Shown piece by piece: positions 27,078-35,120 of a DNA stretch of 64,000 nt. Every line of letters starts with the position of its first letter. Position 1 is the stretch's first letter. The notes beneath the pieces are model-generated. The model was given only the letters and a program-made list of their open reading frames with translations, was not told where the DNA came from and made no database searches. Made by a program: the position numbers and the translations under genes. Source of the stretch: Caballeronia sp. TF1N1 (GTDB lineage: Bacteria; Pseudomonadota; Gammaproteobacteria; Burkholderiales; Burkholderiaceae); NCBI RefSeq assembly GCF_022878925.1, contig NZ_CP084628.1, forward strand, positions 248,001 through 312,000. The letters run 5' to 3'.

Positions 27078-28090
27078 GCAACGAGCCCGTGCTTGCGATC
27101 GACGATCTCGTGGTCGAAGCGCCCGGCGCGAACGGACGCGTGCGACTCGTCGACGGCGTGAGCTTTTCCGTGCACGCGGGCCGCACGCTGGGTCTCGTCG
27201 GCGAATCGGGTTCGGGCAAGAGCGTGACGTGTTTGTCCGTGCTTGGTTTGCCGCCGCGCGGCGTGCGCTTGAAGTCGGGCCGCATTTTGCTCGATGGCGT
27301 CGACTTGCGCGACAAGACACCCGCCGAACTGAACGCGCTGCGTGGCCGAGATATCGGCATGATTCTGCAAGACCCGATGACCTCGCTCAATCCGCTTCTG
27401 ACCATCGGCCGGCAGATCACGGAGATGTTTCGTTATCGGGAGGGCGTGACGAGCCGCGCCGAACGCGAGGCGCGCGCCATCGAGTTATTGCGGCGCGTAC
27501 GCATTCCCGCGCCCGAGAGCCGGCTCAAGAGCTATCCGCATCAGTTCAGCGGCGGCATGCGCCAGCGCGTGGCAATCGCCATGAATCTCGCGTGTAATCC
27601 GCGCCTCCTGATCGCCGATGAACCGACCACCGCCCTCGACATCACCGTGCGTCTGCAGATACTCGACCTGTTGCGCGAGGTGCAAGCCGAACGCGGGACG
27701 GCGATCGTGCTCGTCACACACGATCTGCATCTCGTGCGCGGCTATTGCGACGACGTCGCGGTGATGTATGCGGGGCGCATCATCGAGCAGGGTCCGGTGG
27801 AAGAAGTGTTCGCGCGGCCGCGCCATCCTTATACGAAAGGGCTGCTCGGCGCGGTGCCGCGACTGTTCAGCTTGCAGCATCGGCTGACGGTGATTCCCGG
27901 ACATCCGCCCTTGCCTGGCAGCATTGCAGAAGGTTGCCGCTTCGCGCCGCGTTGCCCTCGCGCGCAAGCCGATTGCCTGAGCACTTATCCCGCGACGCGC
28001 TCGCTCGATGCCGGCCGCGAAGTCGCGTGCTGGCATCCGCAAGAGTACGACGTCACCGCGCATCCTCCTCTTGCGACGGCCACGACATGA
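27074..28090 (+). CDS. ABC transporter ATP-binding protein, DppD/OppD family
   Basis: This is a 338-residue ATPase. Walker A is GESGSGKSVT near residue 46. The Q-loop is ILQDPMTSLNP, the signature QFSGGMRQRVAIAMNL, Walker B LLIADEPTTALD. The C-terminal oligopeptide-transporter extension includes PGHPPLPGSIAEGCRFAPRC with the RCP-type cysteine cluster (CRFAPRCPRAQADC) that binds Fe-S in relatives. It overlaps both neighbours by ATGA. Confidence 0.93.
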   Translation: MSNEPVLAIDDLVVEAPGANGRVRLVDGVSFSVHAGRTLGLVGESGSGKSVTCLSVLGLPPRGVRLKSGRILLDGVDLRDKTPAELNALRGRDIGMILQDPMTSLNPLLTIGRQITEMFRYREGVTSRAEREARAIELLRRVRIPAPESRLKSYPHQFSGGMRQRVAIAMNLACNPRLLIADEPTTALDITVRLQILDLLREVQAERGTAIVLVTHDLHLVRGYCDDVAVMYAGRIIEQGPVEEVFARPRHPYTKGLLGAVPRLFSLQHRLTVIPGHPPLPGSIAEGCRFAPRCPRAQADCLSTYPATRSLDAGREVACWHPQEYDVTAHPPLATATT

Positions 28091-29076
28091 GTGCTTCCGA
28101 CACGCAAATCTCAGCGATAGAAGTGGCGCGCGTCGCCAAAACGTTCCCGGTGCGCGGCGGACTTTTCGCGCGTCCGAAGATGCTGCGCGCCGTGGAAGAC
28201 GCATCGTTCGTGCTGCCGCTTGGCGGCACTTTCGGACTCGTCGGCGAATCGGGATCGGGCAAGTCCACGCTGGCGAAGATCATCCTCGGCGCGGACGATG
28301 CAAGCCAGGGCAACGTCTTCTTCGGCGAACGCGTCTTCGGCAAGCACACGCAGGCGAAGGACGTCCGCTGGCGGCAACGCGCCGTGCAAGCCGTCTTGCA
28401 AGACCCGTTCGGCTCGCTCGATCCGCACATGACGATCAGCGACATCGTGCTGGAACCGCTGCGTATTCAGCGCAGCGGGCTTGCTCGCGCGGTACTCGAC
28501 AAGCGTCTCGAAGAACTCCTCGCGCAAGTCGGCCTGCCTGCGGAATTCAAACGGCGGCGCCCCGGCGAGTTGAGCGGCGGCCAGCGTCAGCGCGTGGCCA
28601 TTGCGCGCGCGCTCGTGCTGGAACCGGAGATTCTCGTGCTGGACGAGCCGGTTTCCGCGCTCGATGTGTCCATTCAGGCGCAAGTGCTCAACCTGCTGAA
28701 AGACCTGCAGGATGCGCTCGGCCTGTCCTATCTGCTGATTTCGCACGACCTCGCCGTGGTCGCGTTCATGAGCAGCCATATCGGCGTGCTCTATCTCGGA
28801 CGCTTCATGGAACGAGGCACGCGCGAGGATATCGTCGAGCGCGCGGCGCATCCGTACACGCATGCGCTGATCGCCGCGTCCGAGCCGGATTCGTTCGCTG
28901 TCGAGCCTATTGGTGGCGAGATTCCATCGCCGTTAGCGCCGCCTTCCGGCTGTGTCTTTCATACGCGCTGCCCCGCCGTGCGCGACGTCTGCCGCACGGA
29001 AGCGCCGCCCGAATTTCAGTTGTCCGCGACGCATCGCGTGATGTGTCATTTTCCCATCGCATCGAAGCAGACATAG
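28087..29076 (+). CDS. ABC transporter ATP-binding protein, DppF/OppF family
   Basis: This is the 329-residue second ATPase. Walker A is GESGSGKSTLAK near residue 56. The signature is ELSGGQRQRVAIARAL and Walker B ILVLDEPVSALDVS. The C-terminal extension is IPSPLAPPSGCVFHTRCPAVRD, with cysteines as in OppF. It completes a five-gene importer and is followed, 10 bp later, by a flavin monooxygenase gene in the same direction. Confidence 0.93.
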   Translation: MSASDTQISAIEVARVAKTFPVRGGLFARPKMLRAVEDASFVLPLGGTFGLVGESGSGKSTLAKIILGADDASQGNVFFGERVFGKHTQAKDVRWRQRAVQAVLQDPFGSLDPHMTISDIVLEPLRIQRSGLARAVLDKRLEELLAQVGLPAEFKRRRPGELSGGQRQRVAIARALVLEPEILVLDEPVSALDVSIQAQVLNLLKDLQDALGLSYLLISHDLAVVAFMSSHIGVLYLGRFMERGTREDIVERAAHPYTHALIAASEPDSFAVEPIGGEIPSPLAPPSGCVFHTRCPAVRDVCRTEAPPEFQLSATHRVMCHFPIASKQT

Positions 29077-29086
29077 GACGCACGCC

Positions 29087-30490
29087 ATGTCGAAGGAAAT
29101 CCGCATCAACGCGTTTCTGGCCTTCGCGCCGACGCACCTTTCGCCCGGGCTATGGGCGCATCCGCGTGACCGCGCGCTCGACTACAACTCGCTCTCGCTC
29201 TGGACCGATCTCGCGAAGACGGCGGAACGCGGCGGCTACGACGCGCTCTTCTTCGCCGATGGCATCAGCCAGTACGACGTCTATGGCGGCTCGAACGCCG
29301 CGGGCGTGCGCTGGGGCCTGCAGTTCCCGCGCCTCGATCCGCTCTTGCTGGTTTCCGCGATGGCGCAGGTCACCGAGCATCTCGGCTTCGCGGTGACGAG
29401 CAGCGTGAGCTACGAAGCCCCGTTCCTCTTCGCGCGGCGCATGTCCACGCTCGATCATCTGACGCGCGGGCGCATTGGCTGGAACATCGTGACGAGTTTC
29501 GGGCAGAGCGGCGCGCGGGCGATAGGACAGGACGGCGCGCGGCCGCACGACGAGCGTTACGATCTCGCCGACGAATACATGGAGATCGTGTACCGCCTGT
29601 GGGAAGAAAGCTGGGAAGACGGCGCGGCGGTACGCGATACCGAGACCCGCGTTTTCGCCGATCCGGCGCGCGTTCACGAGATTCGCCATGAAGGAAGATT
29701 CTTCTCGATGCAGGGCACGCATTACTCGGAGCCTTCCCCGCAACGCACACCGCTTTTGTATCAGGCAGGCACGTCCGGTCGCGGCAAGGACTTCGCCGCG
29801 CGTCATGCCGAATGCGTGTTCCTGAGCTCGCCGACCGCGCATCTGGTCGCGCGCGATGTCGCCGATGTGCGCGCACGGGCCGCCGCGCTCGGCCGCGATC
29901 CCGCTTCGGTGTTGTTCTTCGCGCTTGCCACCGTGATCGTCGCGCCGACCGCCGAAGAGGCGCAGGCGAAGTGGCAGGACATTCAGCGCCACGTGAGTCT
30001 GGAAGGCGCGCTTGCATTGTTCTCGCGCTGGAGCGGTATCGACCTGTCGAAGTACAGCCCCGACGATCCGTTGCGCTACGTGAAGAGCGAAGGCATGCAG
30101 TCGGCGATAGAAGCATTCACCGTGGCCGATCCCGAGCGCGTGTGGACCATAGGCGAACTCGCGATCTTCAATGCCATTGGCGGCAAGGGACCGGTGTTCA
30201 TCGGTTCGCCCACCGAAGTCGCCGATGCACTCGAAAGCTGGATGGCGCAAACGGGCATCGACGGCTTCAATCTCAGTCACGCGCTGTTGCCCGGCACACA
30301 CGAAGATTTCGTCGATCTCGTCGTGCCCGAACTGCGACGTCGCGGCGTCTATAAACCGGCCTATCGCGCAGGCACCTTGCGCGAAAAACTCTATGGCGAG
30401 GGCGCGGCGCACCTTGCCGCGCCGCATCCCGCCGCATCTTTCCGAAGCGCTCACAGCGTTTCGCCCATCGAGGACGAAAGCCATGCTTGA
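29087..30490 (+). CDS. NtaA/SnaA/DszA-family flavin-dependent monooxygenase (first copy)
   Basis: This is a 467-residue luciferase-like monooxygenase of the NtaA/SnaA/DszA/SoxA family, which uses FMNH2 to open or cleave compounds such as dibenzothiophene sulfone or nitrilotriacetate. Diagnostic text includes LSPGLWAHPRD near residue 24, SYEAPFLFARRMSTLDHLTRG, GRIGWNIVTSF, and ERYDLADEYMEIVY. It lies 10 bp after the transporter and overlaps the TauD-type gene by 8 bp. No flavin reductase gene is in the operon. The substrate is inferred to be an organosulfur compound from the neighbourhood. Confidence 0.9.
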   Translation: MSKEIRINAFLAFAPTHLSPGLWAHPRDRALDYNSLSLWTDLAKTAERGGYDALFFADGISQYDVYGGSNAAGVRWGLQFPRLDPLLLVSAMAQVTEHLGFAVTSSVSYEAPFLFARRMSTLDHLTRGRIGWNIVTSFGQSGARAIGQDGARPHDERYDLADEYMEIVYRLWEESWEDGAAVRDTETRVFADPARVHEIRHEGRFFSMQGTHYSEPSPQRTPLLYQAGTSGRGKDFAARHAECVFLSSPTAHLVARDVADVRARAAALGRDPASVLFFALATVIVAPTAEEAQAKWQDIQRHVSLEGALALFSRWSGIDLSKYSPDDPLRYVKSEGMQSAIEAFTVADPERVWTIGELAIFNAIGGKGPVFIGSPTEVADALESWMAQTGIDGFNLSHALLPGTHEDFVDLVVPELRRRGVYKPAYRAGTLREKLYGEGAAHLAAPHPAASFRSAHSVSPIEDESHA

Positions 30491-31322
30491 TACCGCATAC
30501 GAGACCATCACCGTCGAGCCGCTCACGCGTCATATTGGCGCGCAGATTGGCGGCATCGACCTGACGCAGCCGCTTTCCACGCAGCAGGTGGCCGACGTGC
30601 GCCGCGCGCTGCTCGCGCATCAGGTGATCTTCTTTCGCGATCAGCCGATCACTCTGGACCAGCATCTCGCGCTCGGCCGGCATTTCGGCACGTTGCACGT
30701 GCATCCGAATAGTCCCGGTCCCGAAGGCTACCCGGAGATCCTGACGATCCACGCAGATGCCGGTAGCAAACGCGTCGCGGGTGACCACTGGCACTCGGAC
30801 GTGTCTTGCGACGAAGCGCCGCCGATGGGTAGCATCCTGCATCTGCACACGCTGCCATCGCATGGCGGCGACACGCTCTTTTCCAGTTCCTACGCGGTGT
30901 ATGAATCGCTGTCGCCCGGCTTTCGATCCTATCTCGAAGGACTGACCGCCACGCACGATGGCGAGCCGACTTATCGGCAGCGCAATCGCCTGCGCGGTAT
31001 CGACGATACGGGCAAGCGCTTTCCGAAGGCATCGCATCCGGTGGTACGCACGCATCCGGAAACGGGACGTCGTGGCGTATTCGTCAATTCGAACTTCACG
31101 ACGCACATCGATGGCGTGTCCGAGGCGGAGAGCGAAGGCATTCTGCGCCTGCTTTACGCACGCTTCGCCGCGCCCGAGTTCCAGGTGCGCTTTCGCTGGC
31201 AGCCGCATTCCATCGCCTTCTGGGACAACCGCGCGGTTCAGCATCTCGCCGTGTGGGATTACTACCCGGAAGTGCGCTCGGGTTTTCGCGTAACGATCAA
31301 CGGTGACAAGCCTTTCCTATGA
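30483..31322 (+). CDS. TauD/TfdA-family alpha-ketoglutarate dioxygenase
   Basis: This 279-residue Fe(II)/2-oxoglutarate dioxygenase hydroxylates substrates such as taurine or alkyl sulfates, releasing sulfite or sulfate. The iron triad is His104 and Asp106 in DHWHSDVS plus distal His254 in QHLAVWDYYPE; the 2-oxoglutarate-binding Arg is in SGFRVTI (about 269). I count two Met and one Cys. Start ATG 30483 gives MLDTAYETITV and overlaps the preceding stop; its own stop overlaps the next ATG. It lies between two paralogous monooxygenases in one operon. Confidence 0.92.
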   Translation: MLDTAYETITVEPLTRHIGAQIGGIDLTQPLSTQQVADVRRALLAHQVIFFRDQPITLDQHLALGRHFGTLHVHPNSPGPEGYPEILTIHADAGSKRVAGDHWHSDVSCDEAPPMGSILHLHTLPSHGGDTLFSSSYAVYESLSPGFRSYLEGLTATHDGEPTYRQRNRLRGIDDTGKRFPKASHPVVRTHPETGRRGVFVNSNFTTHIDGVSEAESEGILRLLYARFAAPEFQVRFRWQPHSIAFWDNRAVQHLAVWDYYPEVRSGFRVTINGDKPFL

Positions 31323-32704
31323 GCCACGACGCACAGCGCATCAAGAAGGAAATCCGCGTCAATGCATTCGCCTTGCACAGCCCCGTGCATCATTCGCCAG
31401 GCATGTGGCGGCATCCGCGCGACCGCTCGCTCGAATACAACACGCTCGATTACTGGGTCGATCTGGCGAAGACGCTGGAGCGCGGGCTGATCGATTCGCT
31501 CTTCATGGCCGACAGCATCGGCGTGAACGACGTGCACGGCGGCAATATCGATACGGCCTTGCGTCACGGAGCGCAGGTGCCGAAGCAGGACCCGATCATG
31601 TCGCTCTCCGCGATGGCCTACGCCACGCGCGATCTCGGCCTCTGCGTCACGAGCAACGCCAATCACGAGCCGCCGTATGTGTTCGCGCGCCGCATGTCCA
31701 CGCTCGATCACCTGACGCGCGGACGCATCGGCTGGAACATCGTCACGGGTTTCGCACAGAGTAGCGTGAGAGTGCTCGGCAAGGACGGTGTCGCCTCGCG
31801 CGACGAGCGCTACGATATCGCCGACGAGTATATGGATGTCGTCTACAAGCTATGGGAAAGCAGCTGGGAAGACGGCGCGAGCGTGCGCGACCGCGACACC
31901 GGCATCTTCGCCGATCCGTCGAAGGTGCATCGCGTCGATCATCACGGCAAGTACTTCAAGGTGCAGGGCATCCACATGACCGAGCCTTCGCCGCAGCGCA
32001 CGCCGGTGCTGTTCCAGGCGGGATCGTCGGCGCGCGGGCAGCGCTTCGCGGGACGTCACGCCGAAGGCATCTATCTGAGCGGGCCGAGCAAGAAGGTGCT
32101 GACGCCCGTGGTGTCGGGCACGCGCGCGGAAGCGGTCAAGGCGGGACGCGACGGCCGCGACATTCAGTTCTTCACGATGGCGACCATCGTCACCGGCCGC
32201 ACCTCGCGCGAGGCGCGCGACAAGTACGAGGATTATCGCCGCTACGTGACGCCCGAAGCCGCGCTGGCGATGTTTTCCGGCTGGACGGGCATCGACTTCT
32301 CGACTTACGACCCCGACGAGCCGATCCGCTACATGCAGCTCGATGCGGGCACGTCCTCGGCGCTTGAAGGCTTCACACGGCTCGATCCGGAACGCGTTTG
32401 GACCGTGCGCGAACTCGCGTTGCATAACGCCATCGGCGGACGCGGTCCGGTGTTCATCGGCGCACCGGACGAAGTGGCGGATGCACTCGAAGACTGGGTC
32501 GATGAAACCGATATCGACGGCTTCAATCTGAGCTATGCCGTGACCCCCGAAGCCTACGAGGACTTCGCGGAATTGATCGTCCCCGAGTTGCAGGCGCGCG
32601 GCCGCTACAAGACGCGCTATGCGCCGGGCAGCCTGCGCGAGAAGCTCGGCGGGCAAAGCAGCTTCCTGAACGCGCGTCATCCCGGCGCCGCATTTCGCCG
32701 CTAA
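31319..32704 (+). CDS. NtaA/SnaA/DszA-family flavin-dependent monooxygenase (second copy)
   Basis: This 461-residue paralogue of the protein two genes upstream is aligned along its whole length: HSPGMWRHPRDRSLEYNTL, FARRMSTLDHLTRGRIGWN, and QRTPVLFQAGSSARG. The two differ clearly in substrate-facing parts, for example SYEAPFLF against NHEPPYVF, so they probably act on different or successive sulfur substrates. ATG 31319 overlaps the TauD-type stop (ATGA). Confidence 0.9.
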   Translation: MSHDAQRIKKEIRVNAFALHSPVHHSPGMWRHPRDRSLEYNTLDYWVDLAKTLERGLIDSLFMADSIGVNDVHGGNIDTALRHGAQVPKQDPIMSLSAMAYATRDLGLCVTSNANHEPPYVFARRMSTLDHLTRGRIGWNIVTGFAQSSVRVLGKDGVASRDERYDIADEYMDVVYKLWESSWEDGASVRDRDTGIFADPSKVHRVDHHGKYFKVQGIHMTEPSPQRTPVLFQAGSSARGQRFAGRHAEGIYLSGPSKKVLTPVVSGTRAEAVKAGRDGRDIQFFTMATIVTGRTSREARDKYEDYRRYVTPEAALAMFSGWTGIDFSTYDPDEPIRYMQLDAGTSSALEGFTRLDPERVWTVRELALHNAIGGRGPVFIGAPDEVADALEDWVDETDIDGFNLSYAVTPEAYEDFAELIVPELQARGRYKTRYAPGSLREKLGGQSSFLNARHPGAAFRR

Positions 32705-32723
32705 CACCTTCCACGACTCCACC

Positions 32724-33923
32724 ATGAGCACTTCCAGACGACTCTCCGACGCACTCGCCGCCCTGCCCGCACTCGCCGACGAAATCGGCGCCGATGCCGC
32801 CCAGCGCGAGCTGCGCCGGGAACTGCCGTTCGCGGCGTTCGACGCGTTCCGCCGTTCGGGCCTCGGCGCGTTGCGCATACCCGCCGAACGCGGCGGACTG
32901 GGCGGCTCGCTCGAAGACGCTATTCACGTCGTCACGACGCTCGCGGCGGCCGAGTCGAACGTCGCGCATGCGTTGCGCGTGCATTTCGATGTCGCCGAAT
33001 CCATGCGTCTTGCACCGGACACGCCGTTTCACGACCGGCAAGTGCGCCGTATCGTCGAAGGCGGGTTGTTCGGCGGCGCATCGGGCGAACAGGGCACGGC
33101 GCGCGCGGGCGAAATCGAAACGGCATTGCGGCGCGAGGGCGACCACTTCCGCGTCACGGGCAAGAAGTACTACACGACCGGCACGGCGTACGCCGACTTC
33201 GTGCGCACCAATCTGGTCGATGAAAACGGCAAGGGCGTGACGGCCATCATTCCGGTACGCACGGAAGGACTCGAAGTGCTCGACGACTGGGACGGCATGG
33301 GTCAGCGCATGACGGCAAGCGGCAGCGTGGTGTTCGACAACGTGAAGGTGGACGCAAGCGAAGTGATCGAGAAAGGCTATCCGTCGCTCGTCGGCCGGCA
33401 CGGCGGCGCGTATCGGCAGTTGCACCTCGTCGCGGTGGCGGCGGGGATCGTGCGCAATATCGTGTCCGATGCGCGCGGCTATGTCACGGGACATGGGCGG
33501 CCGGTCATGCACTCCACCGCGGCCACGGCCCGCGAGGACGTGTTCATTCAGCAGGTGGTGGGCGAACTTTCGGCGTTGAGTCACACGATCGATGTGCTGG
33601 TGCGGGACAACGCGCGCACGCTCGATGTGTCGTCGAACGCCATCCGCAATGCCGATCCGGCCGCGGATGAACTCGTGCTGCAAAGCGCGCTCGCCACGGC
33701 GCGCACACAGATCGTCGTCGGCAAGCTGGCCTTGCAGGCGGGCGAGCGTCTCTTCGATGCGGGCGGCGCGTCCGCGACTTCGCGCAAGCATAACTTCGAT
33801 CGGCACTGGCGCAATCTGCGCACGATCTTCAGCCATAACCCCCTGCATCATAAGGCGAAGGTCGTGGGCGACTACGTGCTCAATGGCGTGAAGACGCATT
33901 TGGTGGAGGGCCGGACGTTTTAG
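32724..33923 (+). CDS. DszC/SfnB-like acyl-CoA-dehydrogenase-fold monooxygenase
   Basis: This 399-residue flavoprotein has the acyl-CoA dehydrogenase fold of the DszC group. It shows AAAESNVAHALRVHF, FGGASGEQGTA, the GKKYYTTGTAYADF segment shared with DszC-type sulfur oxygenases, and the C-terminal RHWRNLRTIFSHNPLHHKAK. I count no Cys and five Met. DszC oxidises thiophene sulfur to sulfoxide and sulfone, which DszA then opens. A DszC-like and two DszA-like enzymes in one operon therefore suggest a stepwise oxidation route. It is the last gene of the operon; a 185-bp gap follows. Confidence 0.88.
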   Translation: MSTSRRLSDALAALPALADEIGADAAQRELRRELPFAAFDAFRRSGLGALRIPAERGGLGGSLEDAIHVVTTLAAAESNVAHALRVHFDVAESMRLAPDTPFHDRQVRRIVEGGLFGGASGEQGTARAGEIETALRREGDHFRVTGKKYYTTGTAYADFVRTNLVDENGKGVTAIIPVRTEGLEVLDDWDGMGQRMTASGSVVFDNVKVDASEVIEKGYPSLVGRHGGAYRQLHLVAVAAGIVRNIVSDARGYVTGHGRPVMHSTAATAREDVFIQQVVGELSALSHTIDVLVRDNARTLDVSSNAIRNADPAADELVLQSALATARTQIVVGKLALQAGERLFDAGGASATSRKHNFDRHWRNLRTIFSHNPLHHKAKVVGDYVLNGVKTHLVEGRTF

Positions 33924-34108
33924 GCGCGCGTCGCTTGTTGCAAGGAAACGGGTCGACCGGTAGTTGCATTTCGCCCCGATGCCACCGGAAGTAGCGGCAC
34001 TTTTAGTCATGCGCGACGCCGCTTTGGTCGCAAGAGGTTGAAGCCAGCGCAAACGACACCTGACTCTCCCACGTGATAAGGTCACAGGAAACCTTGGGAG
34101 CGAACATC

Positions 34109-34927
34109 ATGCAAAAACTGACTCCGGCTGGCGAGCAAATCATCGGAGAAATTGCCCGGCGACACGGCTTTAGCACCAATGCCGTGATGAGCATGCTCGA
34201 ATCCGTGATTCGGGGAAACGGCGGCATGGCGCAATTCAGCCACCCTGAGTTCGGAGGTTCCGGCCAGTGGATGCTGGGTGGCATGACCATGGTCTCGGAC
34301 CTGTTCAACAACCACCTGAAGGGTCAGGTGAACGGCTTGTGCTCCGAGCTTTCTGGCCTGATCGCCAGTCAGCCCGACCTGATTCGCAGCGGCAGTTTTC
34401 AGTCGCAGAGCCAGGGTGCTCAGTATCAGCATCACGATGGGGATGGTCATCGACAGCAGACTGCAGCCGGCCCCGTCGGCTCGGTGAGTCTCTTCGTTCC
34501 CGCCGATACGAGCAACTTCGACAACTGGTGGCCCGCCGATCTAGGCTGGCCGAACAGCACCGGCGCACAGAACGGCATGCGCTACGCGTTCTTCTCTCAA
34601 GCCAAACGCCTGGCGATAGAAGTGAACGGAAAGACGACGCTTTACGACACGATCGATCACGAGATCGGCGGCTTCTCGCAGCAGCAGTCGCACGGTGCGT
34701 CTCTTACGTTTGGAAGCCAGCACGGTTTGGTCGATGTCGGGAGCCTTCCTGTTGTCTCCTCAAGCGGGGGCTTGCCTGTGCAGGAGGCGCCGGTGAGTGC
34801 TCGGTCATCGGCGGCAGAGTCGGATGTATTTGCCACCATCGAGAAGCTCGCTCAATTGCACGCTAAAGGAATTCTTAGCGATGAAGAGTACGCTTCGAAG
34901 AAGGCGGAGTTGTTGGGACGGTTGTGA
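34109..34927 (+). CDS. SHOCT-domain protein of unknown function
   Basis: This is a 272-residue protein. The C-terminal 30 residues (IEKLAQLHAKGILSDEEYASKK) form a SHOCT helix, a small oligomerisation motif common in bacterial proteins. The N-terminal half includes FSHPEFGGSGQWMLGGMTM, a segment typical of a poorly described SHOCT family. The middle, with SLFVPADTSNFDNWWP and MRYAFFSQAKRLAIE, reads like a small beta domain. ATG 34109 is preceded by TTGGGAGCG, a good ribosome site; ATG 34073 lacks one. It stands alone next to the RHS fragment. No function can be assigned. Confidence 0.75.
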   Translation: MQKLTPAGEQIIGEIARRHGFSTNAVMSMLESVIRGNGGMAQFSHPEFGGSGQWMLGGMTMVSDLFNNHLKGQVNGLCSELSGLIASQPDLIRSGSFQSQSQGAQYQHHDGDGHRQQTAAGPVGSVSLFVPADTSNFDNWWPADLGWPNSTGAQNGMRYAFFSQAKRLAIEVNGKTTLYDTIDHEIGGFSQQQSHGASLTFGSQHGLVDVGSLPVVSSSGGLPVQEAPVSARSSAAESDVFATIEKLAQLHAKGILSDEEYASKKAELLGRL

Positions 34928-35120
34928 GCGTCGGGCGGTGTTTGCTAATTGGAAGAGTACGTGGTGGGGACGGAGCCACGGGGCTGGTCGTTGAGACGTG
35001 AGTGCGGTCCCGCTTCCTGCCTTGATGCAATTCGTTGAGCGCAACGCGTGGTTGGTCAGGCGCGTAATCGTCGACTATGCGCTTCAGTTGGTTCAACGGT
35101 TTCGCATCGATACGTCGGTT
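34928..35120. other. Gap between SHOCT gene and RHS-derived frame
   Basis: This is 193 bp with no supportable gene. The - strand frame of the RHS-derived ORF continues to a stop at 35121, but its last roughly 25 residues (after about 35195) no longer resemble RHS repeats. The left breakpoint of the RHS fragment therefore lies near 35190-35200. Confidence 0.4.
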
